A DNA stretch of 64,000 bases from positions 186,001 through 250,000 of the forward strand of contig BLAL01000006.1 of the NCBI GenBank assembly GCA_015698045.1, given 5' to 3'. This DNA comes from Rhizophagus clarus (taxonomy: Eukaryota; Glomeromycota; Glomeromycetes; Glomerales; Glomeraceae). Below the pieces are notes generated by a model, which was not told the DNA's origin, ran no database searches, and saw only the letters and a list, made by a program, of their open reading frames with translations. This document shows positions 12,458 to 23,415 of this stretch, piece by piece; within the stretch, counting starts at the first letter, position 1; every line of letters begins with the position of its first letter. The translations under genes and the position numbers were made by a program.

Positions 12458-12903
12458 TAGAGTTAAGATCCGATGATCATCCGTTATCCATCATCCGAGC
12501 TCATCTGAGCGGATCGGATGACGGATGATCCGTGACCTGAATCGGATATCGACGGATGGGAGATTTTTTTTGCATACAGCCAAATTTATTATTCCTACCA
12601 AAATTATAAGTTTTTGGCAATGGCCGTAATTCTGGCCGGAATTATATGATCAGTGTATAAATTTCCTTTTTTTGAATAATTGTAAAACCAAAACTCAAGT
12701 TGCATAATTCAGGCTAGCATTATGAAATTATCTGCACTCAAGTGACTCAAATTAGGCCTGATTCGGATCATCCGTTTCATTCGAGGATGAATCTGCCATC
12801 ATCCGATCCGTAAGATCCGTCGGATAAAATCAGATCGGATTATACGACTCATCCGACGGATGACGGATATCTGTCGAATGACGGGTGATGGATCTCAACT
12901 CTA
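12458..12903. mobile_element. hAT-like MITE with 8-bp target duplication GTTAATAT
   Basis: A 446-bp element with ends TAGAGTTAAGATCC and, reverse-complemented, TAGAGTTGAGATCC. It is flanked by identical GTTAATAT octamers at 12,450-12,457 and 12,904-12,911. Both arms are full of GGATGA/CATCCG iterations, GC-rich against the background. It has the same architecture as the 2141-3136 element (8-bp duplication, TAG start, iterated subterminal motif) but a different motif. No coding sequence. Confidence 0.8.
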
Positions 12904-12911
12904 GTTAATAT

Positions 12912-14110
12912 TTATCTGAAGGGCAATTTTTTTCAGTTAGTAAACATTACACCTATTTTTCACCGTATTAGTGCATAAATTCTTAACGCGGTCAAAAATT
13001 TATGAGACCAAAATTTGTAAATTAGTACGTACAGTATGTACTATTTATGGTTTTACATACATATATGATATATATGATTTATTTTTATTACATATATAAT
13101 CATAATTATAATTTTAAATCATACGTACAACAAATTATGCTTTAACACCTTACTTTAAACGTCTACATGTTTTGCTCTATAAGCTGATATAGCCAATCCG
13201 ATCAATGCTCAATTGCAACCACGATCGATCAATCCAATACGAAACAGGGCTAGTATGTACACAAAACACTTAATGCATGCTTTATTACTAAATATGGTTA
13301 ATGTCAAATATCAAAAACCCATTTACAGCTTGTTTTGGAAGGGACTTTGGTCTATCAATATATCCATATTCGTAAATCGTGTTTTTCCCCAGGGCTTTTG
13401 ATTGATATTTTTGAATAGTATATCACAATGTCTCATGGTAAGATTGCTACAAATATACTTTATTTTTATTCGCATATATGATCATCATCCATGATCGGAG
13501 AATCGCGAAAAAATGTCGCCACGTACACTTTATAAGATTCAACTTGATTCTATCCTCCTGTATTAATATTATTAGGTCATTTAAATAAATACAATATGAA
13601 CTATTCTTAACTCATCAATGTTTCAATTTTATTTATATTTGGCATAATAATTTTACATTATAATTATATATGATAATTTCAATTAGAATTAAAATAAATT
13701 GCTCTCTTAAAGTATTTAAAAATATTCACAATAAAAAAACTTTAATATAATAGTTATGATATACGAATAAATGCAATAAATCCCCATACTAAAATATTTC
13801 AGAATAACTTAAATAAACAAAATTAATAATGTATAATAAAATGTTGAACCTTTATTTATTAATATAACATACTAATATTACAAGTTACAAAAACCTCTCA
13901 TACCAAATAAATATAATCATATAAAAATGTTTCATATGTTAGATTCAATATTTTTATACATTACATTTTCTAATTAATAGAATAGAATGAAAACAATAAA
14001 TTGAATTTTAAATTGACATTTAATAAACATAATTTCCTTAAGTGATTTGAAAGTATAAAAAAGAAATCAAGTTATCTTCATTCTATCACATCTTTTAGCA
14101 TTCACATGAA
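12912..14110. other. Gene-free stretch; 12,930-13,420 is shared with 26,280-26,750
   Basis: The segment from TTTCAGTTAGTAAA to TATTCGTAAATCG and a following GGGCTT motif recurs in order at 26.28-26.75 kb, which precedes a broken relative of the neighbouring gene. The rest is AT-rich with no supported gene. Confidence 0.45.
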
Positions 14111-15080
14111 TTACCCATACCGATCCTAAATAACAAAATGCTTTAGTTCATTAATTTTGAAAGATTATTATTTGAATGTTATTATCGCTTACCTTAGATA
14201 ATCCTTTGTTTCGAGCAGATTTATTATTATTAGCATTATGCTGCTGTCCGCCATAATAAATGTGAGCGAGATTATCATTATGATGTTGTCCGTCATGGGG
14301 AATGCGAGCAGGATCATTATTATAAGCATTGTGCTGCTGTCCGAAAGTGTGAGCAGGATTATTATTATAAGCATTATACTGCTGTCTGTCATAGGAAGTG
14401 TGAGCACGATCATTATTATAAATATTTTGCTGTGGATCGTAGGGAGTGTATAAGTCGTATTTTCCGTGCTCAAAACGATACTTTGCTTCAACATCTCTAT
14501 AAATATCTTCACCTTTTTTACGGTCTTCTTCGTTCCCTTCAATATACTGAAATGGCACATCACTATAAACTTTATTACCAACGGATTTTCTGAATTCATC
14601 AACTTTATTAAGTTCTTGCTGGTAAGAGAAAAATACGTTCGTATTGTTTTCTACTGTGATTTGACCTTGTTGTCTCGGTCTCTTTTGCTTTAAAATATTT
14701 TCATAATTACCTTCTAACGTATCGTGTGTCTCGATTAAATAATGACATATATCTCTATCTGTAGGCACTTGTGAACGGTATACCCATTTATAAAAGTTAT
14801 CTTTGGCTAGTTTCTTAATAGGAAAAACCAGCGCTGGATTATGTTGTTGACTAAAAGTCAACGCACAACTCATTAATTGGAGAACAATTGCATTTTGAAA
14901 TTGCGAAGCAGTTCCATTGTAATCTTTGATACTTCTTCCAGTACCATAAAGTTGTAAATTAATTTTACGGCCTGTCTTTATAATATAACCTTCAAGAGGT
15001 TCGAGTAAATTCAAAAAGGTATCTAACGCCGTCAAAGTATCAGCAGCTAAGGGTTGATCGAGCAATTGCAATTGATCCAT
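14111..15080 (-). CDS. Unknown protein with Asn/Gln/His-rich repeat tail
   Basis: I do not recognise the family. The first 150 residues look globular and helical, beginning MDQLQLLDQPLAADTLTALD. A charged middle follows (GEDIYRDVEAKYRFEHGKYD, about residues 195-214). The last 90 residues are low complexity, with about six degenerate copies of a QQ-NAYNNDPAH-like unit rich in Asn, Gln, His and Tyr. Unspliced, the frame stops at 14,151 (309 residues). A good GTAAGC donor at 14,192 and a TTATTTAG acceptor ending at 14,126 would remove 67 bases. The CDS would then be 14,193-15,080 joined to 14,111-14,125 (300 residues, ending DRYG), and I prefer that model. There is no signal peptide or membrane segment. 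A broken homologue lies at 26.7-27.0 kb. Confidence 0.6.
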
Positions 15081-15284
15081 TTTCGTTGTTTCTATATAAA
15101 AAGAAAAAAAAATAATACTAATTAGCAGAATATTTAGATAAAAAAAAAATTAATTTTTCATATCATACTTTTTTGGAAGAATTTATTGGAAAAAAAATAG
15201 AGTCCAATGAAGAGAAAAAAAAGTGGGAAAATAAGAATTATATATAAGAAAATAACCTAGGTAACTTTCTATTACAAAATTACG

Positions 15285-17405
15285 TCGTAATTATGCAATT
15301 TCGCAAAAACGTTCGCTAGAAAGTTCTATCTCCGAAATTTTTCATACAGTAATTAAAAAGGTACTGTCAAAACGCCAGCCTATAATCCAAAAAAAAAACG
15401 ATATTATTTATTGACTTTGTTATTAATGATTCAAATCACTAAATTGTCAGTAAATAGATTGAAAATTACTTAATATAGATTAGAATTTTTCTTGGCATTG
15501 ACAGACCTCTTGAATTTCACGCAAAATAAAGAATTGTTGTCATCGATATTATTGACTTGATTATTAATGATTTAAATAACTAAATTATTAGTAAATAAAC
15601 TACAAATTACTCTTGTGACATTGACAATCCTTTTCAGAAAAATTTCTAGTAAAATCCAAAAATCTCACGCAAATAAAGTAATTGTTGACATCAATATTAT
15701 TGACGTGATTATTAATTGGTGTATTCACAAATTTATTTGGATTGAATTGATTCGACGCCTTAACCCAATCTAGATCCACAAATTAAATATCCAGTTTTGG
15801 TTAGGCTGAATTGATCCAATGGATTCAAATTGGATTTTAAACTTCCAATCCAGGGTATACCCCGGTTAACGACACAATACTGTACATTTACTACAATAAC
15901 CACCATGTACAGTACCACCATAAAATTTTTTTTATTCTTTGCTTTTGTCGTGGTTTAATAATAATAGAAGGGACTTTTAACGAAATTAACCTTCTACTAA
16001 ATTGCAAGAATTGTAATGTGTCCTCGGGCATTTATTGCTTAAATCTCCAATATAAATAATGTCGAATCATTTTTTTTTTTATTTAAATAACTAATGTAAT
16101 ACAAAACCATTATCGTTCCATTTATTCACCGACACGGCTTAGATTATGTGAAAATCCCTAACCCAAAGGATCTGCAAATCAACTACAAATTATTTAGTAA
16201 ATTCCAAAAATCTCACGTAAAATAAAGAAGTAATTGTTGTCAACAATATTATTGAATTGATTATTAATGATTCAAATTATTAAATTATCGGTAAATAAAC
16301 TGCAAATTACCTAATATAGATTAGAATTTTTCTTGGCATTGGCAAACCTTTTCGGAATAATTTCTTCGTAAATTCCAAAAATCTCACTCAAAATAAAGAA
16401 ATAATTGTTATCATCAATATTATTGACTTGATTATTAATTATTCAAATCTAGTAGCTAAACTAACAAATTACTTAATATATTAGAATTTCTCATGACATT
16501 GACAATCTTTTTCGGAATAATTTCTTGTAAAATCCAAAAATCTCACATAAAACAAAGAAAGTAAATTGTTGTCATCAATATTATTGACTTGGTTATTAAT
16601 GGGTGTACTCACAAATTCATTTGGATTGGATTGATTCGACGTCTTAACCAAATCTAGATTCACGAACTGAAAATCCAATTTGGGTTAGATTGAAATGATC
16701 CAATGGATTCAATTGGATTACTGTATATTTACCACGATAACTACCGTGTATCACCAAAGTTCTCCACCATGTCACAATAAAATTCTTTTTTATTCTTTGT
16801 TTTTGTCATGGTTTAATAATAATGGAAGAAACTTCTAACGAATGAGCAATTTTCTAAATTGCAAGGATTGTGGGCATTTATTGTTTAAATCTTTAGTTTA
16901 ATATAAATAATGTGAAATCATTTTTTTTTTTATTTAACAACTAATGTAATTCAAAATTATAATCGATCCATTTATTCTCGACACGGAAATCCAATCTAAC
17001 CCAAAAGGATCGGCAAATCCTGATTCAAATCACTAATATTGATTAGTAAATTCCAAAAATTCACATAAATAAAGAAGTGATTGTTTTCATCAATATTATT
17101 ATTGACTTGATTATTAATGATACAATTACTAAGCTACAAATTACTTAATATAGTTTAGAGTTTCTTTTGGCATCGACGTAATTTTTGGAAAAATACTTAG
17201 TAATTCCAAAAATCTCACGCACGCAAAATAAAGAAGTAATTATTATCATAAATATTATTGTCTTGCTTATTAATGATTCAAACCATTAAATTATCGGTAA
17301 ATTAACTGCAAATTACTTAACAGAGATTAGTATTTTCTTGGCATTGGCAAACCTTTTCGGAAAATTTTCTAGTAGATTCCAAAATCTCACGTAAAAAAAC
17401 CAGTC
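15285..17405 (+). repeat. Reiterated promoter-side repeat, expanded copy
   Basis: At least eight diverged units of about 135-170 bp share the core AATATTATTGACTTGATTAT followed by TAATGATTCAAAT. Cores begin near 15,405, 15,545, 15,683, 16,242, 16,412, 16,576, 17,092 and 17,252. Most units also carry CCAAAAATCTCACGCAAAAT and TTTTCTTGGCATTG. A larger block (about 15,690-16,130 and 16,585-16,980) is itself duplicated and contains a TTTGGATTG-rich inverted segment, possibly an old element. The array leads into the 119-residue gene; the second locus has only two such units. Confidence 0.65.
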
Positions 17406-17412
17406 AAATTCT

Positions 17413-17420
17413 TATATAAA
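17413..17420 (+). promoter_or_regulatory. TATA box of the first Cys/His protein gene
   Basis: TATATAAA lies 54 bases before the ATG. The surrounding CAGTCAAATTCTTATATAAA is kept exactly in the paralogous locus at 20,942-20,949, although the flanks have diverged, which supports function. Confidence 0.5.
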
Positions 17421-17473
17421 GAACTAATCGTTGTCATTATCAAAATAATCAAAATAAAACAATTTTATTCGCA

Positions 17474-17833
17474 ATGGGTTATTATCCACCAGACTATAAT
17501 GAAGAATGGCTTGCTATCCTATGTCCAATACCAATTAGAACTTGTCCAAAGAAAGATGTGATTACTCACTGGTGGCATGCGAGTTGTGGAGGCAGAATGA
17601 AAATAGGAACTCACATGAATATAGTATGCACTTCATGCAATCATGGCAACCTTTGGAGTAATTGGTTATTTAAATGTTCAGAACATGATTTCGAACCAGT
17701 CAGAAACAAAGTGGACATGCATAACGCTTTAAGTCGTGCCATCAATTTACATTATATAAGCGAAGACAAAGTACACGTAATAGAGACAATTATGAGAAAA
17801 CTTTTTAATTGTAAGTGCGTTTTTTTACTTTAA
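17474..17833 (+). CDS. Cys/His-rich small protein, paralogue 1
   Basis: A 119-residue protein that I cannot assign to a named family. It begins with a YYPPDxNEEWL motif and has Cys at 17, 24, 38, 52, 55 and 68 and His at 35, 47 and 71. All are kept in the paralogue at 20,994, and they include CGGRMKIGTH and a C-x2-C pair followed by W-x2-W..FKC..HDF. This suggests a compact metal-binding (zinc-ribbon-like) domain. The C-terminal half is helical. A GTAAGT donor begins at 17,811, a CTAAC branch-like motif follows and a TTACTTAG acceptor ends at 17,881. If this 71-base intron is spliced, the protein ends KLFNY instead of KLFNCKCVFLL. No signal peptide. Function unknown. Confidence 0.68.
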   Translation: MGYYPPDYNEEWLAILCPIPIRTCPKKDVITHWWHASCGGRMKIGTHMNIVCTSCNHGNLWSNWLFKCSEHDFEPVRNKVDMHNALSRAINLHYISEDKVHVIETIMRKLFNCKCVFLL

Positions 17834-17881
17834 GGCTATCGTTCAGATTTTGACCTAACTATTTATCTCTTGTTTACTTAG

Positions 17882-18798
17882 ATTAAAAAAATCGGAAAAT
17901 AAAATTTGTCATTTCTTTCTTTAAATTAGTTTCCCACCCTTTTATTATCTCCTTTTTCGTTTTCATTATATTACTGTTCATAAAAGTTTCCTTAAGCTCT
18001 TTGTTTTTCTGCACTTTCAGTAGAATATGTTTACTACTTTTAGCTATTTTTATTGGTTATGACTAAGATTATAGATTATTCGAGCCGCAAATTCGATTAA
18101 AATGTATTTGATCTATCAATGTATATGTTACAGTTAATCATAAATCATAGAATGATAATAAAGGATAGGTTCCCACTTTAAAATTACTTTATAAATTTAC
18201 ATAATTTTGCATATATTACAATGATATATTAAGTTATTGAAATACAGGAAGAAATAAAAGAAAATATAGCCGTCATACCAAATATAAGTAAACTTATTAC
18301 TAGCATTAATAGTCTACATAATACTAAAGTAGTAAAATTGTAGAATTAGAAATTACGTTATGGAATTGATCAGTTAAAAGCAAAATTGATGACAGAAATT
18401 TTGCCGTATGCAACTTGAAACGAGCGTTTCTTATACAATTAATGCTGTGAATTTTTTATTATGGAAAAATCAAAAAAAAAATAATAGTTTTTTTAACTTT
18501 TAAAATCTGTAATCAAATACATAATATTATGAATGGAACATAGTAATATTATCAGTTATGACCTATGACTGGAATATAATAATATTAGGAGTGGAACATA
18601 ATAATATTATTAAATAATTTAAGAATTATAAGTTAATAAAGTTGCTCATTCTCACGATAAACACAATAAAATTTTCTGAATATTATTGATATTTTTATAA
18701 TCTTTTAAAAAAAAAAATCATTTAACTCGTATTAATATAGCTATTATGGTTAGCATAAAAAGTTTATCCAATCAGATAATCAAGAAAGACCGTTTATA
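17882..18798. repeat. 3' flank of locus copy A
   Basis: This flank is related along its length to about 21,418-22,300. A conserved island at about 18,402-18,460 contains GCAACTTGAAACGAGCGTTT, which includes the palindrome GAAACGAGCGTTTC; the counterpart is at about 21,847-21,902. No gene found. Confidence 0.5.
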
Positions 18799-18990
18799 GG
18801 GGACGTCTAAAGCGGAGCAGATTTGACCGGAATTACGGCATTAAGAAATTACATATGTGACAAATAATGGGTGTGACAAACAAGTTTTTACTATCAGAAT
18901 ACTTAATAAAAATAAGAAAGTAAAGGGTGTGACACCGAGTGACAAATATTTTACTATTATCACGTGTTCTGCTCCGCTTTAGACGTCCCC
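18799..18990. mobile_element. MITE with perfect 23-bp TIRs and 8-bp target duplication
   Basis: A 192-bp element whose ends start GGGGACGTCTAAAGCGGAGC in both orientations (23 matching bases). It is flanked by CGTTTATA on both sides (18,791-18,798 and 18,991-18,998). A related sequence at about 19,761-19,790 keeps the uninterrupted target (GACCATTTATAGCTTTTTT), so the insertion is direct and fairly recent. It is hAT-like by duplication length. No coding sequence. Confidence 0.85.
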
Positions 18991-19145
18991 CGTTTATAGC
19001 TTTTTTGGAAATTATCGTCCCGTTTTATGACGATCATTTCATGAAAAAACTTCAGAGTTCAGATCATTTCGCCAGTGTAAAGCTGGTTCAAAAAACTTTT
19101 TATAATACTAACGTTGGATAAACGTTAAAGGCTTACTGTTAGGTT

Positions 19146-19248
19146 TAGGGGTGGCAACGGTCGGCTAAACGGTCGGTCAGAAGCCTTTGACCGACCGATA
19201 TCATAACCGGTCATGACCGGTTAATAACCGTGACCGTTGCCATCCCTA
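19146..19248. mobile_element. 103-bp hAT-type mini element
   Basis: Ends TAGGGGTGGCAACGGTC and GACCGTTGCCATCCCTA form the classic hAT-like terminus (YAGGGGTGGCAA). The middle consists of ACCGGTC/GACCGGT iterations. No clean target duplication was found. Confidence 0.65.
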
Positions 19249-20322
19249 GTGGCAAGGGATTTATATTACACCTTTTCTTTTATGTAACCGTTGTTCCTAT
19301 AGAAATAGTTGTGGCTATCTATGGTCTTGTATGTTATATGAACAAATTTATTTTATACAAAGATATAATATGGTTTATTTTTAAAAAAGTTAGACTTATT
19401 ATTATATGATTTATATCTAAAAATTACTGTGATATGATGTGTATCTTGAAGAGTCGTACAAGACTGGCTATCTATTTATATATTTGCATGAGTTTCTTAC
19501 AAGAACTTTACGCCCAAAAATGAGATTGATAAAAAACTATTTGAATAATACTTGTTATCCCCGTAATATTCCTTCATATCGTAAATGATTGTACTGACAA
19601 TTTTTCACTTCATATGTTGATGGGTATAAGAAAATAAATAATTTTATTATGAAATTTAACATTACAAAGAAGTTTAAGTAATAAACAAATCAAAAAATGT
19701 TTGTTCAATTATCGAATTTTCATTTACTGATGTTTTTGGTTGTTCTGAAATTAGGTTATCAAAAGACCATTTATAGCTTTTTTAGAAATGCAGTTCTATA
19801 GATCAAACCGAGTCCTAAAAAAATATCTTATGATTGCAAAAAAGGAAAGATGACTGAATCATAATTTTCATTTATGCTAAAAATTATTTTTTAAATGTAA
19901 ATATTAAGAATTTATTTCTTTATATATTTTAAATATATAGATTTTATAAAATGTATTTTGGTGATAACGTAAAGGGATAATCTTGTTAAATTAAAACAGC
20001 TTTTCATTCTATATTTTATTTAATGAGCTAATTATTTTAACCAATTAATAATTAGGGGTACATTATTACTTTGTATTCAGAATTATCGCACGGCCCTATA
20101 GGATCATGCTGATGTCGTTTAACTTATATTTTTAATAAATTGATAATATTATTATTATTATTGTACAATATTGAACGGTAATAGTTTATTTGCGTATAAT
20201 ATTAAAATAAAGAGTAATTTTTCGAAATTTCACTATTTATCGATATCATTAATTAGACTTTTGATAAACTTTACAGTATAGTTGATAGAAAGCATGATCT
20301 GCATTAGCCGTACGATAATATA
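19249..20322. other. Gene-free stretch
   Basis: AT-rich. It holds the short unfilled-site relative at about 19,745-19,790 described for the 192-bp MITE; otherwise nothing. Confidence 0.4.
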
Positions 20323-20400
20323 GATATTGCACGGTGGTATTTACATTGGTTAACGTCACAAGTGACGTTAACCAATATAAATACAACACCGTACAATATC
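20323..20400. repeat. 78-bp near-perfect palindrome
   Basis: The left arm runs from GATATTGCACGGTG to GGTTAACGTCAC and the right arm mirrors it around a central AA. The inner 17 bases of each arm match exactly, and the outer parts differ at a few positions. It is probably a foldback mini element, and it lies just upstream of the second Cys/His locus. Confidence 0.65.
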
Positions 20401-20529
20401 CATGAAATACAGTATCCAACTGCTATCCAACTTTTTATAGGGTTTCTTGAACTAAATTAGGTGATTTAAATAATTTTTCAGTTTTTTACACAATACTAAC
20501 TCTTGAAAATAATTCTTCTTGATACTTTA

Positions 20530-20930
20530 AGATTATTGCACAAACTCGTTTGGCACTGAAGAGTTCACTAGTAAGTTCTATTTCAAGAATCTTTCAATAC
20601 AGTAATTAAAAGGACACTGTCGAAATGGAGCCTATAATCTAAAAAAAGAATAATATTATTGACTTGGTTATTAATGATTCAAATCACTGAATTATCCGTA
20701 AATTATTTGATATAAAATTTTCTTGGCATTGACGGACCTTTTCGGAAAAATTTCCACGTAAAATATAGAAGTAATTGTTATCATCAATATTATTGTTTTG
20801 CCTATTAATGATTCAAATTATTAAATCATCGGTAAATAAGCTACAAATTACTTAATATAGAATAGAATTTTTCTTGGCGTTGATGAACCTATATTTTATA
20901 GTTAATTCCAAAATATCTCACACAAAAGCC
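20530..20930 (+). repeat. Promoter-side repeat, short copy
   Basis: The upstream part (about 20,530-20,640) matches about 15,290-15,390. It is followed by only two of the AATATTATTG..TTATTAATGATTCAAAT units (near 20,656 and 20,790), against eight at the other locus. Confidence 0.55.
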
Positions 20931-20941
20931 AGTCAAATTCT

Positions 20942-20949
20942 TATATAAA
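20942..20949 (+). promoter_or_regulatory. TATA box of the second Cys/His protein gene
   Basis: TATATAAA lies 45 bases before the ATG, in the same conserved context as at 17,413. Confidence 0.5.
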
Positions 20950-20993
20950 GAACTAGTTGTTGACATTATCAAAATAAACTAATTTTAGTTGCA

Positions 20994-21353
20994 ATGTGTT
21001 ATTATCCACCAGACGCAAACGAAGAATGGCTTGTTATGCAATGTCCAGTACCCGTTAGAACTTGTTATAGTAAAGACGTTATTATTTACTGGCAGCATGT
21101 ATATTGTGGTGGCAGAATGAAAATAGGAACTCACATGAAAATAGTATGCACTTCATGCAATTATGGCGCTCTTTGGAGTACTTGGAAGTTCAAATGTTCA
21201 TTACATGATTTTGAACAAATTGGAAACAATGTGGACATGTTCGGCGCTTTAAGTCGTTCCCTCAATTTACATTGTATAAGCGAAGACAAAGTACACGTAA
21301 TAGAGACAATTATGAGAAAACTTTTTAATTGTAAATGCGTTTTTTTACTTTAA
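20994..21353 (+). CDS. Cys/His-rich small protein, paralogue 2
   Basis: A 119-residue paralogue of the protein at 17,474, collinear without gaps. All nine shared Cys and His positions are kept, and the last 25 residues are identical. Differences cluster between residues 8 and 37 and between 57 and 94. An extra Cys sits at residue 2. A possible intron (GTAAAT at 21,331 to AATTAG at 21,417) would end the protein at KLFN. The donor here is weaker than in paralogue 1, so splicing may differ. Retained cysteines and an intact frame between diverged flanks imply that selection keeps the protein. Function unknown. Confidence 0.68.
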   Translation: MCYYPPDANEEWLVMQCPVPVRTCYSKDVIIYWQHVYCGGRMKIGTHMKIVCTSCNYGALWSTWKFKCSLHDFEQIGNNVDMFGALSRSLNLHCISEDKVHVIETIMRKLFNCKCVFLL

Positions 21354-21417
21354 GAATATTATTCAAACTTTGACCTAACTATTCTATCTCTTTTATCTCT
21401 TTTTTACTTATAATTAG

Positions 21418-22462
21418 AAAACTTGGAAGATAAAATTTATCTTTTCTTTCATTCTAAAGTTTCTCGCTCTTTTGTTATCTCCTTTTTTGTGTTTCCATAA
21501 TATTATTTTTTTTAACAAGATTTTTTTGGTTAGTGTTCTGCACTTTCAGGAGATTTGTTTCCTAGTACTTTTTAACTGTTTTTATTAGGTATGGCCAACA
21601 ATTACTCGGTCGCAATAATAGAGTAAAATTCGATTAAATGTATTTGTTCTAACATTGATTATGTATACTATCAATTAACTGTAAAATCATAGATATGATA
21701 ATAAAATAAAGATAGTTCATGCTTTAAAATTACTTATTCATTGATTTTTTAAGCAATTTAAATACTTTTTAAAATATAATCACAACAAGAAGTAAAGAAA
21801 GCAGAGTTGAAGGTATAGTATTAGTAAATCAATAGAGGTTAATATCTGCCGTACGCAACTTGAAACGAGCGTTTCGGCATGCAATTAATGCTGTGAATTT
21901 GGCATTTTGTAAAAAAGTCTTAAACAACGCCTTTTAATTTTTAATATTTAATAAATAATTAAATTTAATATTATTAATTAATTTATTTTTTTTTTTATTA
22001 TTAGAAATATAAAATAAAATAATAATATTTAAACAGAACCGTTTTTTAACTTTTAGGATTTATAATCAAATACGCATGATAAGATAATGACAGATTAAAA
22101 AAAATAAATGAGAAAATTTTCGTATGTTATATATTTAGATAAGAAACAATAAAAGTATAATAATTTAATATTACTTATTCTCACGATAAAAAGGTAAAAT
22201 TTCTCTTGATTCTTGAATATTATTAATATTTTTAAAAAATCGTACTATAATTATTATGGTAGTTATTATTATGGTCACCATGAAAGGTTATCCAACCAGA
22301 TAATCAAAAATGAACTTTTTTTTTTTTTAAGATTATTGTCTCACTTTTATGAGGAGCATTTCGCCAAAGCATATAACCGCTAGTGCAAAGTTAGAAAAAA
22401 TTAAAAAAACATTTCTTGATTACATTGTTTTTGCATATAGAACAGAGTAAACGTTAAAGGCT
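21418..22462. repeat. 3' flank of locus copy B
   Basis: Diverged counterpart of 17,882-19,135, including the conserved GAAACGAGCGTTTC island and the closing AAACGTTAAAGGCTT near 22,451 (19,121 in copy A). It lacks the 192-bp MITE. No gene. Confidence 0.5.
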
Positions 22463-23110
22463 TTAATTGTTGATCTTCTTTAGTGATATGAAAATAACTA
22501 TTGCTAGATGGTGGAGATAAACTGAAGTTTCAACTATACACTCCATGGGAACATTTATGACGGTGTTAAGTGATCCTAACATTGCTTTGGTATTGGCAAT
22601 GCGAAGCAAAATATCGCGTGTTTTGTATTCTTTGCGAATTTTCTTGTTGAAAAGGTTGGACATTTCGGTAATAAAATCATGTATTCCCAGTGAAACCCAA
22701 CCATCCGAGTCTTTCTTTCGGTTGAGGCACTTCTTACGGTCCTTGAGCGTCTTCTTTAATTGACGTATTGTAAGAAGTATATCAGGGATGAGACGATTGA
22801 TAACAAGATCTGGAACATTATCGTCTTCAGTAAAAGTTGAGATATTTATGCGGAATGTGACGTAATTGTTTGAGAACGCAAAAATTCCGGTTCGATGCGT
22901 TTCCTGAGTTAAGAATAAATGGTTTGCATATTGATGAAGGATTGTGAAAGGATTGTTCTTGCTTGATACCAGTCATCTTGTTAACCGATTCCGCCTGATT
23001 TTTTGTTCATCGGACTGGACCACGTCAAATGTGAGATTCTTGTATTCTTCGTAACATTTTCATCTCTTTGCTTCGGTTCTTTGTTATTCGTCAAGGTAAA
23101 GGAACATGTA
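22463..23110 (-). pseudogene. Decayed reading frame, GC-richer than background
   Basis: On the minus strand an open stretch reads through SNNYVTFRINIS, then EDDNVPDLVINRLIPDILL, a Lys/Arg-rich part (LKDRKKCLNRKKD) and DFITEMSNLFNKKI. It begins after a TGA near 22,985. Upstream, pieces in other frames (EEYKNLTFDVVQSDEQKIRR, then DWYQARTILSQSFINM) look like the continuation, so at least two frameshifts interrupt it. Base composition is clearly less AT-rich than the surroundings, as expected for former coding DNA. I do not recognise the family. Confidence 0.45.
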
Positions 23111-23415
23111 ACTTTATTTTATAATCAACCATTATTTATTTTACTCCCGAGTTATGATTTCATATACTTATTTAATAATAATTCTTCTAAAATATTTACT
23201 TTGTTGGTTACTTAAATGTTTTATATTTACGCTTAAATCTTCACTTCAAATTGCTTAAATTTTGAACCATACTTTTATTAACAACATTATTGATATTTTT
23301 TGCATAATAAAAAAATAATGATTCCAACTCTCACCCGCTATTCGTGATATTTCCATAGTGCTCATGCCACGAAGTTCTTTACGTAATATTAAACGATAAA
23401 TAATAAGGTTACAGT

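Noticed and set aside
13213-13401. 62-residue frame (+)
   Set aside because: Lies in a block shared with 26.3-26.7 kb, where the frame is not kept.
14189-14693. Three overlapping frames on both strands
   Set aside because: Shadows of the Asn/Gln/His repeat tail and the middle of the minus-strand gene.
22545-22763. 72-residue frame (+)
   Set aside because: Antisense shadow of the decayed minus-strand reading frame.
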